A DNA stretch of 64,000 bases from Melitaea cinxia (Eukaryota > Arthropoda > Insecta > Lepidoptera > Nymphalidae), in NCBI RefSeq assembly GCF_905220565.1, contig NC_059416.1, positions 6,820,001 through 6,884,000 of the forward strand, read 5' to 3'. Positions 11,936 through 25,300 of this stretch are shown here, one piece after another; the stretch's first letter is position 1; the number at the start of each line of letters is the position of its first letter. Made by a program: the position numbers and the translations under genes. The notes under the pieces were generated by a model. The model worked only from the letters and a program-made list of their open reading frames with translations, was not told where the DNA came from and did not search any database.

Positions 11936-12849
11936 ATAACAATTTATTCTGTAATAAAACATAACTTTACTAAGAATTCTCAAGTGCTATGCTACAGATT
12001 GCGATTAAAAATATATTTATTTTTATAAACTAAAAGGAAAAGTGTATTCTACGAAATTTAACACAAATATGTTTAGCTAAGGGAACAAGCACGAGATATA
12101 TATATGAATATTGAAAATAGCAAAAGCACAGCTAAGTAGGTATATCTGTAACTTTACATAAAAACAAAAAAAAAATCGTTAGCTAATCGTTGTACTTTTT
12201 AGTTAACTAAAAGCCATTGTGTACAAAATGTTATCATATTAAAGCGCTAACCTCGATACCAATCTCATAAAGTCAAAACTGATTGCACTTCCTTTTGAAC
12301 CCTATAAACTATAACAGGCTACATAAAATCACACTGAGCTCACAAAATATGAGCAATGACCAAAAATATCGACCAATCTTAAAAATAAACATAAAATTTA
12401 TTTATAAGATTGGTATTGGATTAGTATGTTTATATATACTTTGAAATCATCACAAAAACTTTTATCTTCCTAACCCATATTTTAATTATTATTATTTTAA
12501 AATACAATAGCACATTTCATTGTTATGATAATATTCAAATACTCAACCATTTTGTTTCACAACCAAACACACGCGACCGAATAAATATTTGTACAGCCTC
12601 AGAATGAACTCCGCAATTGTATTTCAAACCTTGACAGTCAAAATACACACATTCAAACGTTTGATTGCGTTATTAAATTTACGGTATGGTTTGGTTTATA
12701 TTGTTAAAATAAAATAAATAAAAATAAAAACGAAAATTGAAAATAAGAAATTATAAATTGAACATGAAATTATAAGTTTTTCTTTCGGAAATGAAATCAG
12801 TTTTGGTATGAATGATTAGTATAAAGCATACACACACACATACACACAT
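11936..12849. other. Non-coding AT-rich spacer
   Basis: Nothing recognisable except a short (CA)n run at about 12830-12850, next to the family A copy that follows. Confidence 0.5.
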
Positions 12850-13035
12850 TAGCCTATCGCAGGCCACTTCTGGATATAGGCCTCCACAAGTTCGCACCAA
12901 AAATAGCGTGAACCCATATGTCTTGCCTATAGTCATCACGCTGGGCAGGCGGGTTGGTGACCGCAGGGCTAGCTTTGTCGCACCGAAGACGCTCCTGCCC
13001 GTCTTCGGTCTGTGTATTTCTAAGCCAGCAGTTGG
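12850..13035 (-). repeat. Family A SINE-like repeat
   Basis: A copy covering the same part as the one at 3359-3544, from AGCCTATCGCAGG to the segment GTCTTCGGTCTGTGTATTTC and AGCCAGCAGTTGGA. Like that copy it is 5'-truncated. Reading frames through it are not genes: the same frame recurs in other copies only because the repeat recurs. Confidence 0.8.
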
Positions 13036-13140
13036 AAGGTTATCAAAAATTGTTTATGGTACCGTTGTTTATATTCATATTTATTATTTTTACCAACCCT
13101 AAAATATATTTTTTAAGTTCTATGTCAATAAATATTTAAC

Positions 13141-13316
13141 ACTAGCTTTTACCCGCGGCTTCTCTCGAATTGAATTTTTTTTTAATAAAAAGTATCCTAT
13201 GTTACTTCTAATACCTCCAAGAATATGTGTACAAAGTTTACGATGATCGGTTATGTAGTTTTCGCGTGAAAGCGTAACAAACAAACATACATTTATATTT
13301 ATAATATTAGTAGGGA
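13141..13316 (+). repeat. Family E-like dispersed retroelement tail
   Basis: Begins ACTAGCTTTTACCCGCGGCTTC and ends ATAATATTAGTAGGGAT, with the internal phrase GTTTTCGCGTGAAAG. It resembles the short non-coding ends found at 9411, 36320 (reverse) and 48836. Probably the non-coding end of a LINE family; unclassified. Confidence 0.5.
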
Positions 13317-13565
13317 TATGAATTGGTAGTTTTCGAATATTTTTATCGCACATGTTGAAAGTGTAACAAAGCCTTAACATCGAATAGGTCATGAATAATA
13401 AAATTAATTTCTTTTTTTAATTTCATCAAATACTTAAATTAAACGCATATGCACATTTTATCTATAGTTAAGTAAACTTTGCTACAAAACATACACATTA
13501 TAAATTATATGATTTATAGACAACATTGACAAAATCAGCTATTTGCTTTAATATCACCTGGCTTG

Positions 13566-13970
13566 TTAGGGAGCATCCATTAATTACGTGAGCTCAGAAT
13601 GGGGGGTTCAATGAAATCTCATCAAAACTCATTTAAGCTGAGGGGGGTATAATCGAAAATCTTACATCAACTTCAAAAAATATAAGATATTATAGATTAA
13701 AAAAAATTGAGTGTTCATTTTGCCGGCTAAAATAAATCTCATGGCTATTAAAACAATTTGTTTTTTTGCTTTGTATATTATTTAATTTTAATAAATTAAC
13801 TATAGTATACTTGAACAGTTTATTATTTCGCATTAATCTCTATTATATTTAGCGTCAATCTCACGTAGGGGAAGGGGGATCATGGTAAATCTCACTAAAT
13901 CTCACCTAATGGGGGTTAGGGGTCTAAACTGGTCGAAAAATAGCTCATGTAATTAATGAATGCCCCCTTA
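13566..13970. mobile_element. MITE with about 30-bp terminal inverted repeats
   Basis: The left end (13566) and right end (13970) are inverted repeats sharing CATTAATTAC(G/A)TGAGCT with G-rich outer parts (TTAGGGAGCATC / TAAGGGGGCATT). The interior repeats the phrase AAATCTCA several times and has no ORF. It is about 405 bp, so a non-autonomous DNA transposon. The target duplication is not clear. Confidence 0.75.
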
Positions 13971-14361
13971 GTCCTTACAAATATTTCATTAGAATACTAT
14001 AACATTAATTTCATTGATCATGTGCTAAAAGGAGAGACGTATAAAGTATCTACTAATAACGGAAATATAAGTTGGAATTAATGACATGACAAAAAACGAT
14101 ATTTAATAAAATACCTATAAATTTTCACATAGTACATCGATAAATTATTTATGAGATATTAACAAGAACTTTACGATGTCTCGATAAATTTAGTGGTCAT
14201 AACTAAACAGTTAAATCTTGAAACTGTAGTGTGGACGCATTAAAACGTATGTTTGTATATCCGCTATCCATCAGTTTGGCCGTATACTTGTTTGCCTCCC
14301 CTGAAGTATTATACAAATAAAAACATACTGTATACATACAATGATATATGTATATGATATA

Positions 14362-14640
14362 CTAGCTGTGCCCGCGACTTCGTCCGCGTGGAATTTAACT
14401 AAAAGTTATTGTTCAGTTCGCAGAGTTACAAAATAAATAAATTTCTAAAATAAAAGTAGCCTAAGCTACTCCTTATCGTTTCAGAGATTAGCTGGAACAA
14501 ACAGACACACAGACAGACAAAAATTGTAAAAAATGTTATTTTGGTATATTTACCGTGTATACATCCATAAGTATTTAGTAAAAAATGGTTATTTTAATAT
14601 TACAAACAGACACTCCAATTTTATTTATTTGTATAGGATA
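14362..14640 (+). repeat. Family E dispersed repeat
   Basis: Starts CTAGCTGTGCCCGCGACTTC, then GTAGCCTAAGCTACTCC, AGACAGACAAAAATTG, ATTTACCGTGTATACATCC and TTACAAACAGACACTCC. The reverse complement occurs at 18575-18840, at 25650-25900 joined to 30549-30690, and at 43390-43727. Non-coding. Confidence 0.75.
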
Positions 14641-15375
14641 CGTGAAATAACTTCTTTATATACGTCTCGTCCAGTTTAGAGCTGTTGGACTATACAAAGT
14701 ACGAGTACAAAGAAAACAATTTTCAAACGTTCGTAACATTGATTTCTTTATTATTCACCTTTAAATACATGTCGCAAATATTTGGTCAGAGTATGGTTTA
14801 TTATACGGAACGGTTTTAAAAGAATCAAGGGAAACCACAAAAATTCCAAAACGTAAGTCATGTGAATGATTAATATATTCCATTAGTTTTCAGACCTTCT
14901 TCAATGAGGTGTTCGTTGAAAACACCTACGTAAATTCAGTCAATTTTGATTGACTAAAAATAACCTTACATTTGTTGGATAAACTATTATGAATTTAACA
15001 ATATTTTGCAATGAAATGTTTAATATAAAAAAAATCCACAATCATGAACAAAATAGAAAACAACATGCGCTTTGACACATAATATAAGCCACTCCCATGC
15101 ACAGGTAACACAATATCGGTATAGTACGAAAGACACAAAAGCACAAATATGTAGTTGCTGTGACGACTAGTTCATTAAAAGAGTATATTTTTTTCGCTCG
15201 TCTACCAGTACAGATATCTTGTTCTTTGTAGGCTGAAATAAAATGTAAAATTAAAAAAAAATAGTAACTATGCGTATGTCAATGAGTATGTACAAAAAAA
15301 CGAGATAACTTTAGTCCTTACGACTGAAGTAAAACTTCTTTAGCAATAGGCCTGCACAATAGCTCTGAACTGTGT

Positions 15376-15411
<36 letters not shown>

Positions 15412-16315
15412 AAATATAAATTAGAGAAAAAGAGAGAAATAAAATGTGTGTGCTCGTACCTCTCTCTCTTACTCCATTCGCCTTATATTCGAAAATACCA
15501 CGAGAGAAGTAAGGGAAATATTTTTTTATATATTTTTACGTCTTATAAAAATAAACATTAAACAAGAACAAATATAAACCACTTACTCGGCATGATGACT
15601 TTACGTACTTTTAAATTTAAAAAAATATATTTTATTTTGTTACATTTCCTTTTTTTAATTTTGATTTATTAATAAATTCTAAGCGATCTTAGAATGACAT
15701 TTTTTCTGACAAAATTTGACGGTTGATTTAGGATTGATAGATATTTAAATTTCATATCTTTAGCATGAAGATTTTAGTCTAAGTGTGTATAGAAATAAGG
15801 CTCCTAAAAATATGAGTCATAGATCACTTGATCGGGAATCACGTTTAATAAAACGAGTCGGACGCATTTTCTTGCACGCAAAAAATGCAAAAGTTTTCAA
15901 CAAATATGTTACAAAAAAAGGAATTTCGTTTTTTGTTAATAACTCCAAAACTGTTAACATTTAAGGAAATAAAAAAAGGTTCTTAAAGAAAAGAAAATTC
16001 CAATACAAAGGTTTGACTCCCGGCGATCTTTCTTACTTATAATTTTAAATTAACGCTGAAAATAAGTCTAACCGTGGCCGCTAACGCATGCGCGCGCCGC
16101 CGCCCAAGCGAATAAATTCCCACTTTTTTTTACGTATTCCATATTAACTGTAAAAAAATTAAAAAAAAATCTGGTGTAAAAAAAGTCTTTTATATATAAC
16201 ATAACAATGTTTAAGATCAAACAAGAACCCTTTAATTTAATATTTCAATATAACTTTTAATATAAAGCAAAGCTTAAAATATTAGGTCGAGGAAAAATTT
16301 TCTTCGTATTTTATA
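14641..16315. other. Non-coding spacer with an (AT)n run
   Basis: No gene supported. It contains an AT dinucleotide run at about 15378-15409 and a small GC-rich patch at 16075-16115. Confidence 0.5.
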
Positions 16316-16317
16316 CA

Positions 16318-16622
16318 GGTGCTGTGTGGCTACGGCACCAAAGAATATAGCCACCCCCATTCTTCCCGTGGGTGTCGTAAGAGGTGACTAAGGGATAACA
16401 AGGTTCCACTACAACTTTGGAACTTAAGAAGCAGACACAGGCCAAAGACGGGCTGCAGCGTCTTAGGTGCGACAAAGCTAGCCCTGCGGTCACCAGTCCG
16501 CCTGCCCAGCGTGGTGACTATGGGCAACACACATGAGTTCACGCATTTTTGGCGCGAATTTGTGGAGGCCTATGTCCAGCAGTGGACTGCAATAGGTTGG
16601 AATGATGATGATGATGATGATG
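16318..16622 (+). repeat. Family A SINE-like repeat, near full length
   Basis: Starts GTGCTGTGTGGCTACGGCAC, passes through CACCCCCATTCTTCCCGTGG and the GCCCAGCGTGGTGACTATGG segment, and ends CAGCAGTGGACTGCAATAGG followed by (GAT)n. A shared 5' start with copies at 17980 and 38338 gives a family length of about 300-330 bp; the (GAT/ATG)n tail marks the 3' end and sets the orientation. Confidence 0.82.
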
Positions 16623-17041
16623 ATTTTATACAGAAATTCAAGGTAAGGTTTTACAAAAATTATTTACATTGATTATAATATATATCTACAATTTTATTCG
16701 ATAGCTTGCCGCAATCTTGTAGATAGTGACAGGGTTCCGTTGCTGTAAAAAACGCTTAAACTAATTTTATACTACTCTTACTGACACTGCAACATGTCAC
16801 AGATACAGGAAGTCACATGTATCCCATTTTTAAAGTAAAACTTTAAAATTTACCGAATTTCTTCGTTGAATTAACCCATTTTAATGGAGAGAAAAATAAA
16901 TGTAAAGTAGCGGGAAACTGTTTTTTTACTTTTTGATTTCATTTTGCAAACGTCACCACATATTTTTCAATATCATGGTATGATAAGGTGAAAAACCACT
17001 TACAAACAATCCAACCAAAAAGATTTTATTTCAACTTTCTA

Positions 17042-17239
17042 CTAGAATATAATATCTTTTCCCCGACCTATTAGTACTCGTAAGTCAGTAACAGTGCTCC
17101 TTCCTTTTGAAGGAGGATACGGAAATAATATTGAATAACCTGCCCTTCCACTGCACATTTCCGGAGATGCCTTATTTACCCCGACATATGCCGATCTCCT
17201 TATAATTATTTGATTTACAATTGAAAACATGAAAGGCAA
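17042..17239 (-). other. Open frame of unknown nature
   Basis: A 65-codon open frame of unusual composition for the area (GC-richer, with few stops nearby). I do not recognise it; it could be an exon, a decayed retroelement piece or chance. There is no clear splice-site pair. Confidence 0.15.
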
Positions 17240-17651
17240 ATATGATTACTACGTCTGTGTGTGTGTAGACTTTTACCGAAAAAAGTATTAAATATAAAAA
17301 GTAAAAATAAAAGTATTTAATATAGTCGTTCGTAATGCACAACAGCTTGTAAATTCTTAGCTATGGTAAAATTTGTTCAAAATTGATACATTTTTTTTTT
17401 GTTAACAAACGGTATTACAACAATCTATAAAATAACTAGCTGACCTCGAATACGTTGTTTTGCCATATATGTTATTAGCCCCCTCAACCCCCCCCCCCCT
17501 CCTTTATAACTTAGGGATATGAAAAACAGATGTTGGCCGATTCTCAGACCTACCCGATATGTACACAAAAATTCATAAAAATTGGTCCAGCCGTTTCGGA
17601 GGAGTATTGTAACTAAGATTGTGACACGAGAATTTTATGTATTATTTTTAT

Positions 17652-17980
17652 TCATTACAGCCTATACAGTCCACTGCTGGACATAGGCCTCCACAAGTTG
17701 ACGCCAAAAATAACGTGAACTCATGTGTTTTGCCCATAGTCACCACGCTGGGCAGGCGGGTTGGTGACCGCAGTACTGGCTTTGTCGCACCGAAGACGCT
17801 GCTGCCCGTCTTCGGCCTGTGTATTTCAAAGCCAGCAGTTGGATGGTTATCCCGCCATCGGTCGGCTTTTTAAGATCCAAGGTGGTTGTGGAACCTTGTT
17901 ATCCCTTAGTCGCCTCTTACGACACCCACGGGAAGAGAGGGGGTGACTAAATTCTTTAGTGCCGTAGCCACACAGCACAG
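17652..17980 (-). repeat. Family A SINE-like repeat, near full length
   Basis: Reverse orientation relative to 16318-16622; runs from the 3' end (CAGCCTATACAGTCC on the plus strand) to GTAGCCACACAGCAC at the 5' end. An unrelated retroelement-like fragment (17436-17640, with GTCCAGCCGTTTCGGAGGAG) lies directly before it. Confidence 0.82.
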
Positions 17981-18574
17981 TATTATTTTTATTATTGAAC
18001 CAAAAATCGTGTCTGATATTACAATAGTAAATATAGCATTAAACATAAAATGGTCAATAATACATAAGCCATATCTGACAACATGTTCCAGAATGAGAGG
18101 TTCTTAGTAGGCATTCACGGTCATCGATAAAAGTAACAGAATAGTCATCATCCGACTGTTGGACAAAAAAAAACTTTCAGTACATATTTGTCACCTTATT
18201 TAAGTGTTACTATGATTTTGAATTTATATATCATATTAAATATTCTGTTAGCTGATAGACATCTATTTTAACATCGAACATATTATTTACGTAAAAATAT
18301 TTGTAGGTAATCTTACTATTACGAGAGCAAAGAGTTTCGCTCTTAGATTAAAAACATTTAATTAGTCTTTCTATTGGAAATTATTACAATATACTTTAAA
18401 GGAATATAAAACATCCTACAAGGATTGCTAGAAATGCAGTGAACCATTACACAGCACCTTTCTATAAGCCTCACAAGAGCCTGAAATGATGTGTTTACGT
18501 AAAAAAGATTTGCAAGGATAACAGTTCTGTCCTAATAATAAGAACAACTTTTTAAAACTGACGCGTAAAATAAA

Positions 18575-18840
18575 TCTCTACAAATATATAAAATTTAAGT
18601 GTCTGTTTGTAATTTTTACAATTTTTTGTCTGTCTGTCTGTCTGTTTATCTGTTTGTTCCGGCTAATCTCTGAAACGGCTGGACTGATTTTGACGGGACT
18701 TTTACTGGTAGATACCTAATGTAATAAGGAGTAACTTAGGCTGCTTTTATTTTAGAATTTAATTTATTTTATCGCTGCGAACTGGATAATAACTTGTTTG
18801 TTAAATTCCACGCGGACGAAGTCGCAGGCACAGCTAGTAT
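18575..18840 (-). repeat. Family E dispersed repeat
   Basis: Reverse complement of the copy at 14362-14640; contains (GTCT)n, GTTCCGGCTAATCTCTGAAA, and ends GACGAAGTCGCAGGCACAGC and TAGTAT. Confidence 0.78.
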
Positions 18841-20080
18841 TAAATAATTTACAAAAACTTATGTGAAGAAGTTACAAAATTTCTAATGAAGTTATTGATC
18901 TCATTAGATTTTCATCTATCACACATCTACAATTAAGTAGTAATTATGTTAATAGAATAGGTTATGCCCTGCCGGATACCGAGCATACACAAGTCGTAGC
19001 ACGCTTAAGTCTAACTTAATGAAACAAATATTAAACAGATGATTTGAAATTAATGTTGTATATGTTTTGCAGAATACGAAATAAGAATTCTTCATCTTTA
19101 TTTATAAAACATGACGTGAAAACGTGACGTGAATTCTTAGAATATTTTAAAAATAATGATCTAATAGTTACATCTAGCGCTACAATAATTTATTACGCGT
19201 AAACACCACTTAAACACTACAAAGTCTGTGTATAATAAATCCATAGACCTGTATATAAAAATCATACGTTATTATGCTTTAAAATGAACGACAAAAAGTA
19301 ATTTATTTGTAAATACATTCACAAAATAATTCTCTTTTAAAATATTTTATCATTTAAAAAAATAACTAATTCATGTCGATTCTAAGGATTCGGTTCTTCG
19401 TAGGCGATTGTCATTTTAAAATTCCAGATATTTCGGCGACGTTGCATTCACTAGAGATCGTGGCGTCTACAACGTCGCTGAAATATCTTCGTATCTAGTC
19501 GTTAGTCCTGTAGAATTGAATATATTCGTAATGACCGTGAAAGCTTAGACACATGACGAAGTCCTGTGATTTTTTTTAATTCTTAAATAGACTTTAAATT
19601 ACAATCTTCTGTAATAATTTAAACGATGTTTATACGAATTCTATTACTAATAAGCAAATTGATAATAGTGAAAACAGACGTAATTGAGGGTAGATAGAAA
19701 ATTATTACTATTGTAGATATTGTATTATTATTAGACAATACATAATTTCTTCATCAAAAAAAAAACACTAATATCTTAATATTATTAAAGTCGTGCTTGC
19801 AGCACATCTTAAAAAATGTTAATAAATAGATTATTAATATCGACTTTTTTTATTAAATCGAATACGTTCATTTAAGTTATTTTGGTTCAGTTCAACAAAT
19901 GAATAATAAACAACACATGAAATATTTGGATTTGCTTGCTTTACTTGCCCACAAACTTCAGTAAAGAATCATAACATCTTTACGCTGAGTTATCTGTACT
20001 AATATTTTAGGTCTAAGAATTTCTTTTTTTTTAGCACGCTTGTTAGGCCAGTATGATTTTAATTCTAACGGACGAATACA
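18841..20080. other. Non-coding AT-rich region with a small hairpin
   Basis: No gene supported. At 19425-19485 an imperfect inverted repeat is built from ATATTTCGGCGACGTT and AACGTCGCTGAAATAT; a related single arm occurs near 40408. This looks like a MITE fragment. Confidence 0.45.
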
Positions 20081-20887
20081 TGGAGAGGCCTAAGTCCAGC
20101 AGTGGATTACAATAGGCTGAACCGACTGAACAAATACATATTTACAATCCGGTAAACAACCGAATATCGAATTATCAGTTCGGAGTTCAATTGTATATAT
20201 AAAGTATTCAGGGATTCACGTAAAATATTCAAAGAGTTTCGCTAGATCTTGTTTTTCTTTTTAAGTAGGGTCCAGTTACAGATATAAACACAATTTAAAA
20301 AACACTTATTCAAACAAAATTCGGGTCATTTCGGGTAATTTTTAAGTATAAACGCGATTTGAAAAGATGTTAAGCTTAGGCAAACTAAATTAGGTAGTTT
20401 TTTTTTAGAAAGTTGTTCATGAACACACCATTTTAGATTTATAGAAACGAACAACAAGATACGAAAGCAAAATATGAAATAATATGAATATTATGATAAA
20501 AATAAAAAAAGTATTGAAGCTTATATTTCTACATAAATAAATAAACATCTTTAATATATATACGCTGCGATAGGCATCTTTATACTTGTGCTTATATGTT
20601 CGACTGGTATAGCAACATATATTTCTTTCGAAAATATAAGTATATAAATGAATAAATCTATTAAATCAAATCTACAACCTCGTAGCTGAGACCAGAGTTA
20701 CTGTAAATTATGCCAACGGGCTAGTTATATCATACAAATGACTCTCGTCCCTTTTGTCGACGACTTGTGGTGCATTTGATACAGCCGCTGATAGATACGC
20801 TAGCTGTCGCGGGTTTTGTACCCGCTCATAAACAATGTTTGTTTAGAATATACAGATGTTTTTTTGTGACCGGACATTTGTGCTTAT

Positions 20888-21185
20888 CACCAACCCGCCT
20901 GCCCAGCGTGGTGACTATGGGCAAAACACATGAGTTCACGCTAGTTTCTCAATATACCTTTGAGAACAGGAGATCCGAGCACTATTAAACATTACGATTC
21001 AGTTTGCAACATTCCACTGCTGTCGGACCTAAATTCACTATGTCACTATGTCAGTCATCAACCCGCCTGCCCAGCGTGGTGACTATGGGCAAAACACATG
21101 AGTTCACGCTATTTTTGGCGTAAACTTGTGGAGGCCTATGTCCAGCAGTGGACTGTAAAGGCTGCAATGATGATGATGATGAATG
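20888..21185 (+). repeat. Family A repeat with internal duplication and 12-bp TSD
   Basis: Flanked by a perfect 12-bp duplication ATTTGTGCTTAT (20876-20887 and 21186-21197). Inside, the segment AACCCGCCTGCCCAGCGTGG ... GTTCACGCT occurs twice (about 20890-20942 and 21060-21112), separated by about 115 bp of other sequence. The 3' end is ATGATGATGATGA. The outer TSD shows the whole composite was retroposed as a unit or was rearranged after insertion. Confidence 0.75.
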
Positions 21186-21531
21186 ATTTGTGCTTATATG
21201 GTTTGTGTTTTCGAGACCCAATACATAATTTTTTAAATACTACTGAGGTCTGTTAAGTAAGGGAGCTTAAACAAAAACAGACAGGAGAGACGTTCCACGT
21301 GTAGCAAAACTATGATGATTTCCATTGAAAACTATCGTGGTTTATCAAAATAAATCACGAAAAATCCATGTCTAATCTGCGAACAAATGAACTCATCTCA
21401 ACAGCTCACATTTACTTTAATATATTATTGTAATTTCTCACACAAAAATAAAATACGATAATTCATTCAAAACTTTAGTAAAATTAAATTATATTATTTT
21501 TTATAAATTTAAATCGATTTTTACCAACTGT

Positions 21532-21587
21532 GGCGCGAACTTGGGGAGGCCTATGTCCAGCAGTGGACTGCGATAGGCTGAAGTGTG
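21532..21587 (+). repeat. 56-bp minimal family A insertion with 11-bp TSD
   Basis: Only the last part of family A (GGCGCGAAC ... AGGCTGAAGTGTG), flanked by perfect 11-bp duplications TTACCAACTGT (21521-21531 and 21588-21598). An extremely 5'-truncated retroposition event. Confidence 0.8.
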
Positions 21588-22154
21588 TTACCAACTGTTT
21601 TTATTCGAAAGATAAATTCTACTAAAATAAATGAAAAATAGGTCAATTATGTTTCGTAAATCTTGTTGCTTTAAAATATTTTTTACACCAGAAATATTTA
21701 AACTACGCACGCCTGGAATCCGTTATCTATTTTTGACTTTGAAACGTCCACAAATGTGGTACATTCAAAAATAGCTTGTCACACGTTCAACTCATTTTGA
21801 CATTTAGCTACTACGGAATCACAAAAAGGTTTTAAAACACTGTTAAATTAATCTTTCGGCTTTGTATGACTGTTAGTACTAATTTGTCAGAGTTAAGTGG
21901 TGTCGTGTTGTTATCATTGCAAATATATTGTTGCGATATTTTATATTTTTAATGAGATAATTATAAACTATATTTTATATTTTGCTTCTTTTATATGAGA
22001 AATGAGTGTAACTTATAATTTTAAATCTAAATATTTTTTGTACTGTTTTAATAAGATTATTAGTATTTCAATGTCACATTATATATATTTATTAATTTAC
22101 GCTTTTTTGCACACCATCACAAAATGTAACAAAAATTTAATTAAGGAAACAAAA

Positions 22155-22275
22155 AAAAAAGTTGCACTAGTTGCAACAGCCGGCCTTATCGCTAAAGCAG
22201 CGATTTCTTCCAGGCACCCTTTGGGCAGAGGACTACAATTGATTGTTAGTGGAGATAGGGGCGCAAAATATATAG
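22155..22275 (-). repeat. LINE 3'-end fragment (family H)
   Basis: Contains CCTTATCGCTAAAGCAGCG and CTTCCAGGCACCCTTTGGGC. The same phrase occurs at 43260-43310 behind an (AAT)n run, the arrangement of a minus-strand LINE 3' end with a simple-repeat tail. The short ORFs across it are incidental. Confidence 0.55.
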
Positions 22276-22344
22276 GTACTATCAGACTTAAACATAAATA
22301 CATAAACATTAATTTCGCTGCACTATTTCTTTTTGGATAGTTTT

Positions 22345-25300
22345 ATATGAACTAACTCAGCTAAATTGAAATCATTAGTATCGTACGATTAGTTTTGCAC
22401 GTTAATCACCTACAAGAACAATTCAAAGTGTTCGAGATATTTATAGCTTGTAAGATATTCTTACACACAGTTAAAGTCGAACACTCTGTTAAAGTTTTTT
22501 AATACACTCGCCCCAATATTACTAGAACGGTTACGGAATGCAAAGAAGTTAAGAACAGAATACAAATTTTTTCTCTATTCTTACGGTTGACTTTTTACAA
22601 CTTTGTGCCCAGTTTATATACCCTTATTACGCACTCTACCATATTATGTTATATTGTCGCGCTGACTTTAAATACTCGTAGCAATGTACAATAAATTTAA
22701 CGGTAGTTATCGAAAATTTAACCTCTAATTCAAACAAATTAAACTTTTCCAATAGTATTTTTATACTAAGTTTTAGTGTACGAAGGACTTTATTAAAACA
22801 TCGACTACTAGCACAGTTTTAAAACTATAAGTTTCCAAAACAACAAATAAAAGAACTATAAAGAAATCAAAGTAAAGTAGGAGTCGTATAATTGTCTTAA
22901 TAAAACTCAAATACTGACTGACACACAACGCATGGTTGGGATCTAAAAGTTTATTACAGGTGTTCCGTGTAAAGAACTATGAAATAAAAAAGAGAAAAAA
23001 CCTTTGTAATAGAGTTCATAACTTTTTTTTTGTATGGTTTGCAATGTATTGTGGAAAATTGTTTGTTTTAGTTTTATTTGAATTAAAACGATTCTAATTT
23101 TTTCTTAAGCATTGTACTATAAAAATATTTTCAAATTTCACGCGATACCCACTTCACATAGTAAGATATATGCGCTAATAATTTTTTGTTATTACTAAAC
23201 TATTAAATAACAAACTTCATGTCACACGTGAATCATAAGGAGGGCGCACTGAAAATATTAATTTGGAGTAACATGCTGAATGAGACTCATTTTCGAGCAC
23301 TAACACACGTAAACAAAATGTTCAAAAAATAAAAAATTCGTTCTTTGTTTCCACTTTTTTCATTTCTTATGAAGTTTAATTTTTCCATTATATATGTTGT
23401 ATGTTAGAGGGAGAGAAATCTTTAAGTTCTAATTGTCTACATAATAAAATATGAAAATTTTAAATTTCTAGAGAATGTTGAATTTCACGGGTAAAACGGC
23501 GCGGCTTAGCTAGTGTGTTTCTATTATAATTTATTTTAATCTTTGCACGTGTTTTATTAGTCTAAGATTTTGCGTTCTGTTTAGCTATTCGCTTAGATGT
23601 ACTGTGATGTATTACGCTGAAAGTTAAGTCAATGGAGAGAAAATAACATAAATTTTATTTTGTTTTAGTTAAGCTTTTCTGAAAATTTATTTTAATGAAG
23701 TCTGGTGCTACAAACATAAACTTTACTGACCTTCGATCTTAAAAAAAATGCGTAAAAATATTTATTCTTTACACTTTTTGTATACATTGCGCAAATTGTG
23801 ATTTGCCTAAATAATTATAAGAATAGTAATAAAATTCCTACTATTAGTTCACAATATCGTTACAGTGACTAATTTCATTTATTGAATACAATTATAATTT
23901 TAAATTTTCATATTTTTAAAAATTTCAGTTCTATTTTCAGTAATAAAATTTCATTCATCATCATTCATTTTTGTTTTATATGAAATAATTGACATCAATG
24001 GAAATTGACTTATTTTTTTATATATATAATTATATATATATTACTTGTTTAGATATTACTAGTGCTCGCCCAGTGGTCGAAATTCGACCATAATTAAAAA
24101 TTTAAATTAAAGAAAACCAAAAAAGTATACAGATTAAGAACTTTTTTTAATTTTTCAATTTGACTACAAACTTTGACAATCAACAGAGTATAATATGCGT
24201 GTGTGCCAAATACATGATAGTGTGTAATTTTTTTTTTATTGATTTAATATATTTTTATGCATAATTTTAAAAATATATTAGCATTCTGCACTCCTTCTCT
24301 CTACAAACTATAAGTGTGCGAAATTCCATACTCCTCCGTCCGCGCAATTTTCGTCAAAAGGGTTACAAAGTTTTTGCTTCACGTATTATAATATATCGAT
24401 TAACGTACCTGAGTCAATAACGCTTTGTAAACAAAATTAAAAGCAAACTATCGCACCTACTGACGCATACGTACTACTACTGATGTATACCTAATCACGT
24501 TTCGGAACTTTTGTTTGTGAATGCATGATAATAGCTTGTTACAAGCCTTAAAGCTACTGAAGTAGATATATTTTGATTGCCGTGATACACAATAAAAACA
24601 TTTATTTATTTATTTATTATTGTTTAGTACAATTCCACAGCTTATTATTTCCAGGATGCGCTTCTGAATAATCAGCTCTTTTCAATAATCATTCAATCAT
24701 CTAATCAATTTAGAAACTACACCACAGACAGATATAATATTAATAAAAATATTTTTAAACTACACACAAAGATGCAGCCGACCGTACAGTCGTCGGTTCC
24801 TTAGGTTAGCAAATTAATGCTTGTATTATAGTTAACTGCCGGCTGATATAAATAAATATTTTTTATATACGTTAAATTAAAAAAAGTGGATTTTATTTAA
24901 ATAAATTAATATGTCTACATTATACCCAGAATGGTGGCGAAAATCGCATCACAACCCATGGAATTGAAAGCATGCTAAACTTCGTCAAGGAGTTAGTCAA
25001 CAGTTAGGTTTAAAATAAAAAAAAAGTATTGCTGACATTCGTAATAAAAGAGTAATAAAAAAACTAATAAACTCGCCTTTTTTACAATTTAATGATTTAT
25101 TGCGCAATCAAGTTTTATAAACAAATATATTTAGAAGTGATTCTTTTCAACATAATTGGAACCAAAGCGAGAGACGTGACAGGAAAATTAATAGACATTT
25201 AGGTACTCACGTGAAAATTATGTCTTAACCAGTTATTTATAAATTCCTGAAAACGTGACTCACAGATTCCGAAATAAAATCATTGCTAATATACTTCTAT

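Noticed and set aside
12812..13102. Open frame similar to frames at 3350-3664 and 17637-17873
   Set aside because: The similarity arises because all three lie on family A repeat copies; no start or domain supports coding.
22002..22340. 112-codon plus-strand frame
   Set aside because: Its second half is the antisense of a dispersed LINE 3' end (also at 43260), and the first half is low-complexity.
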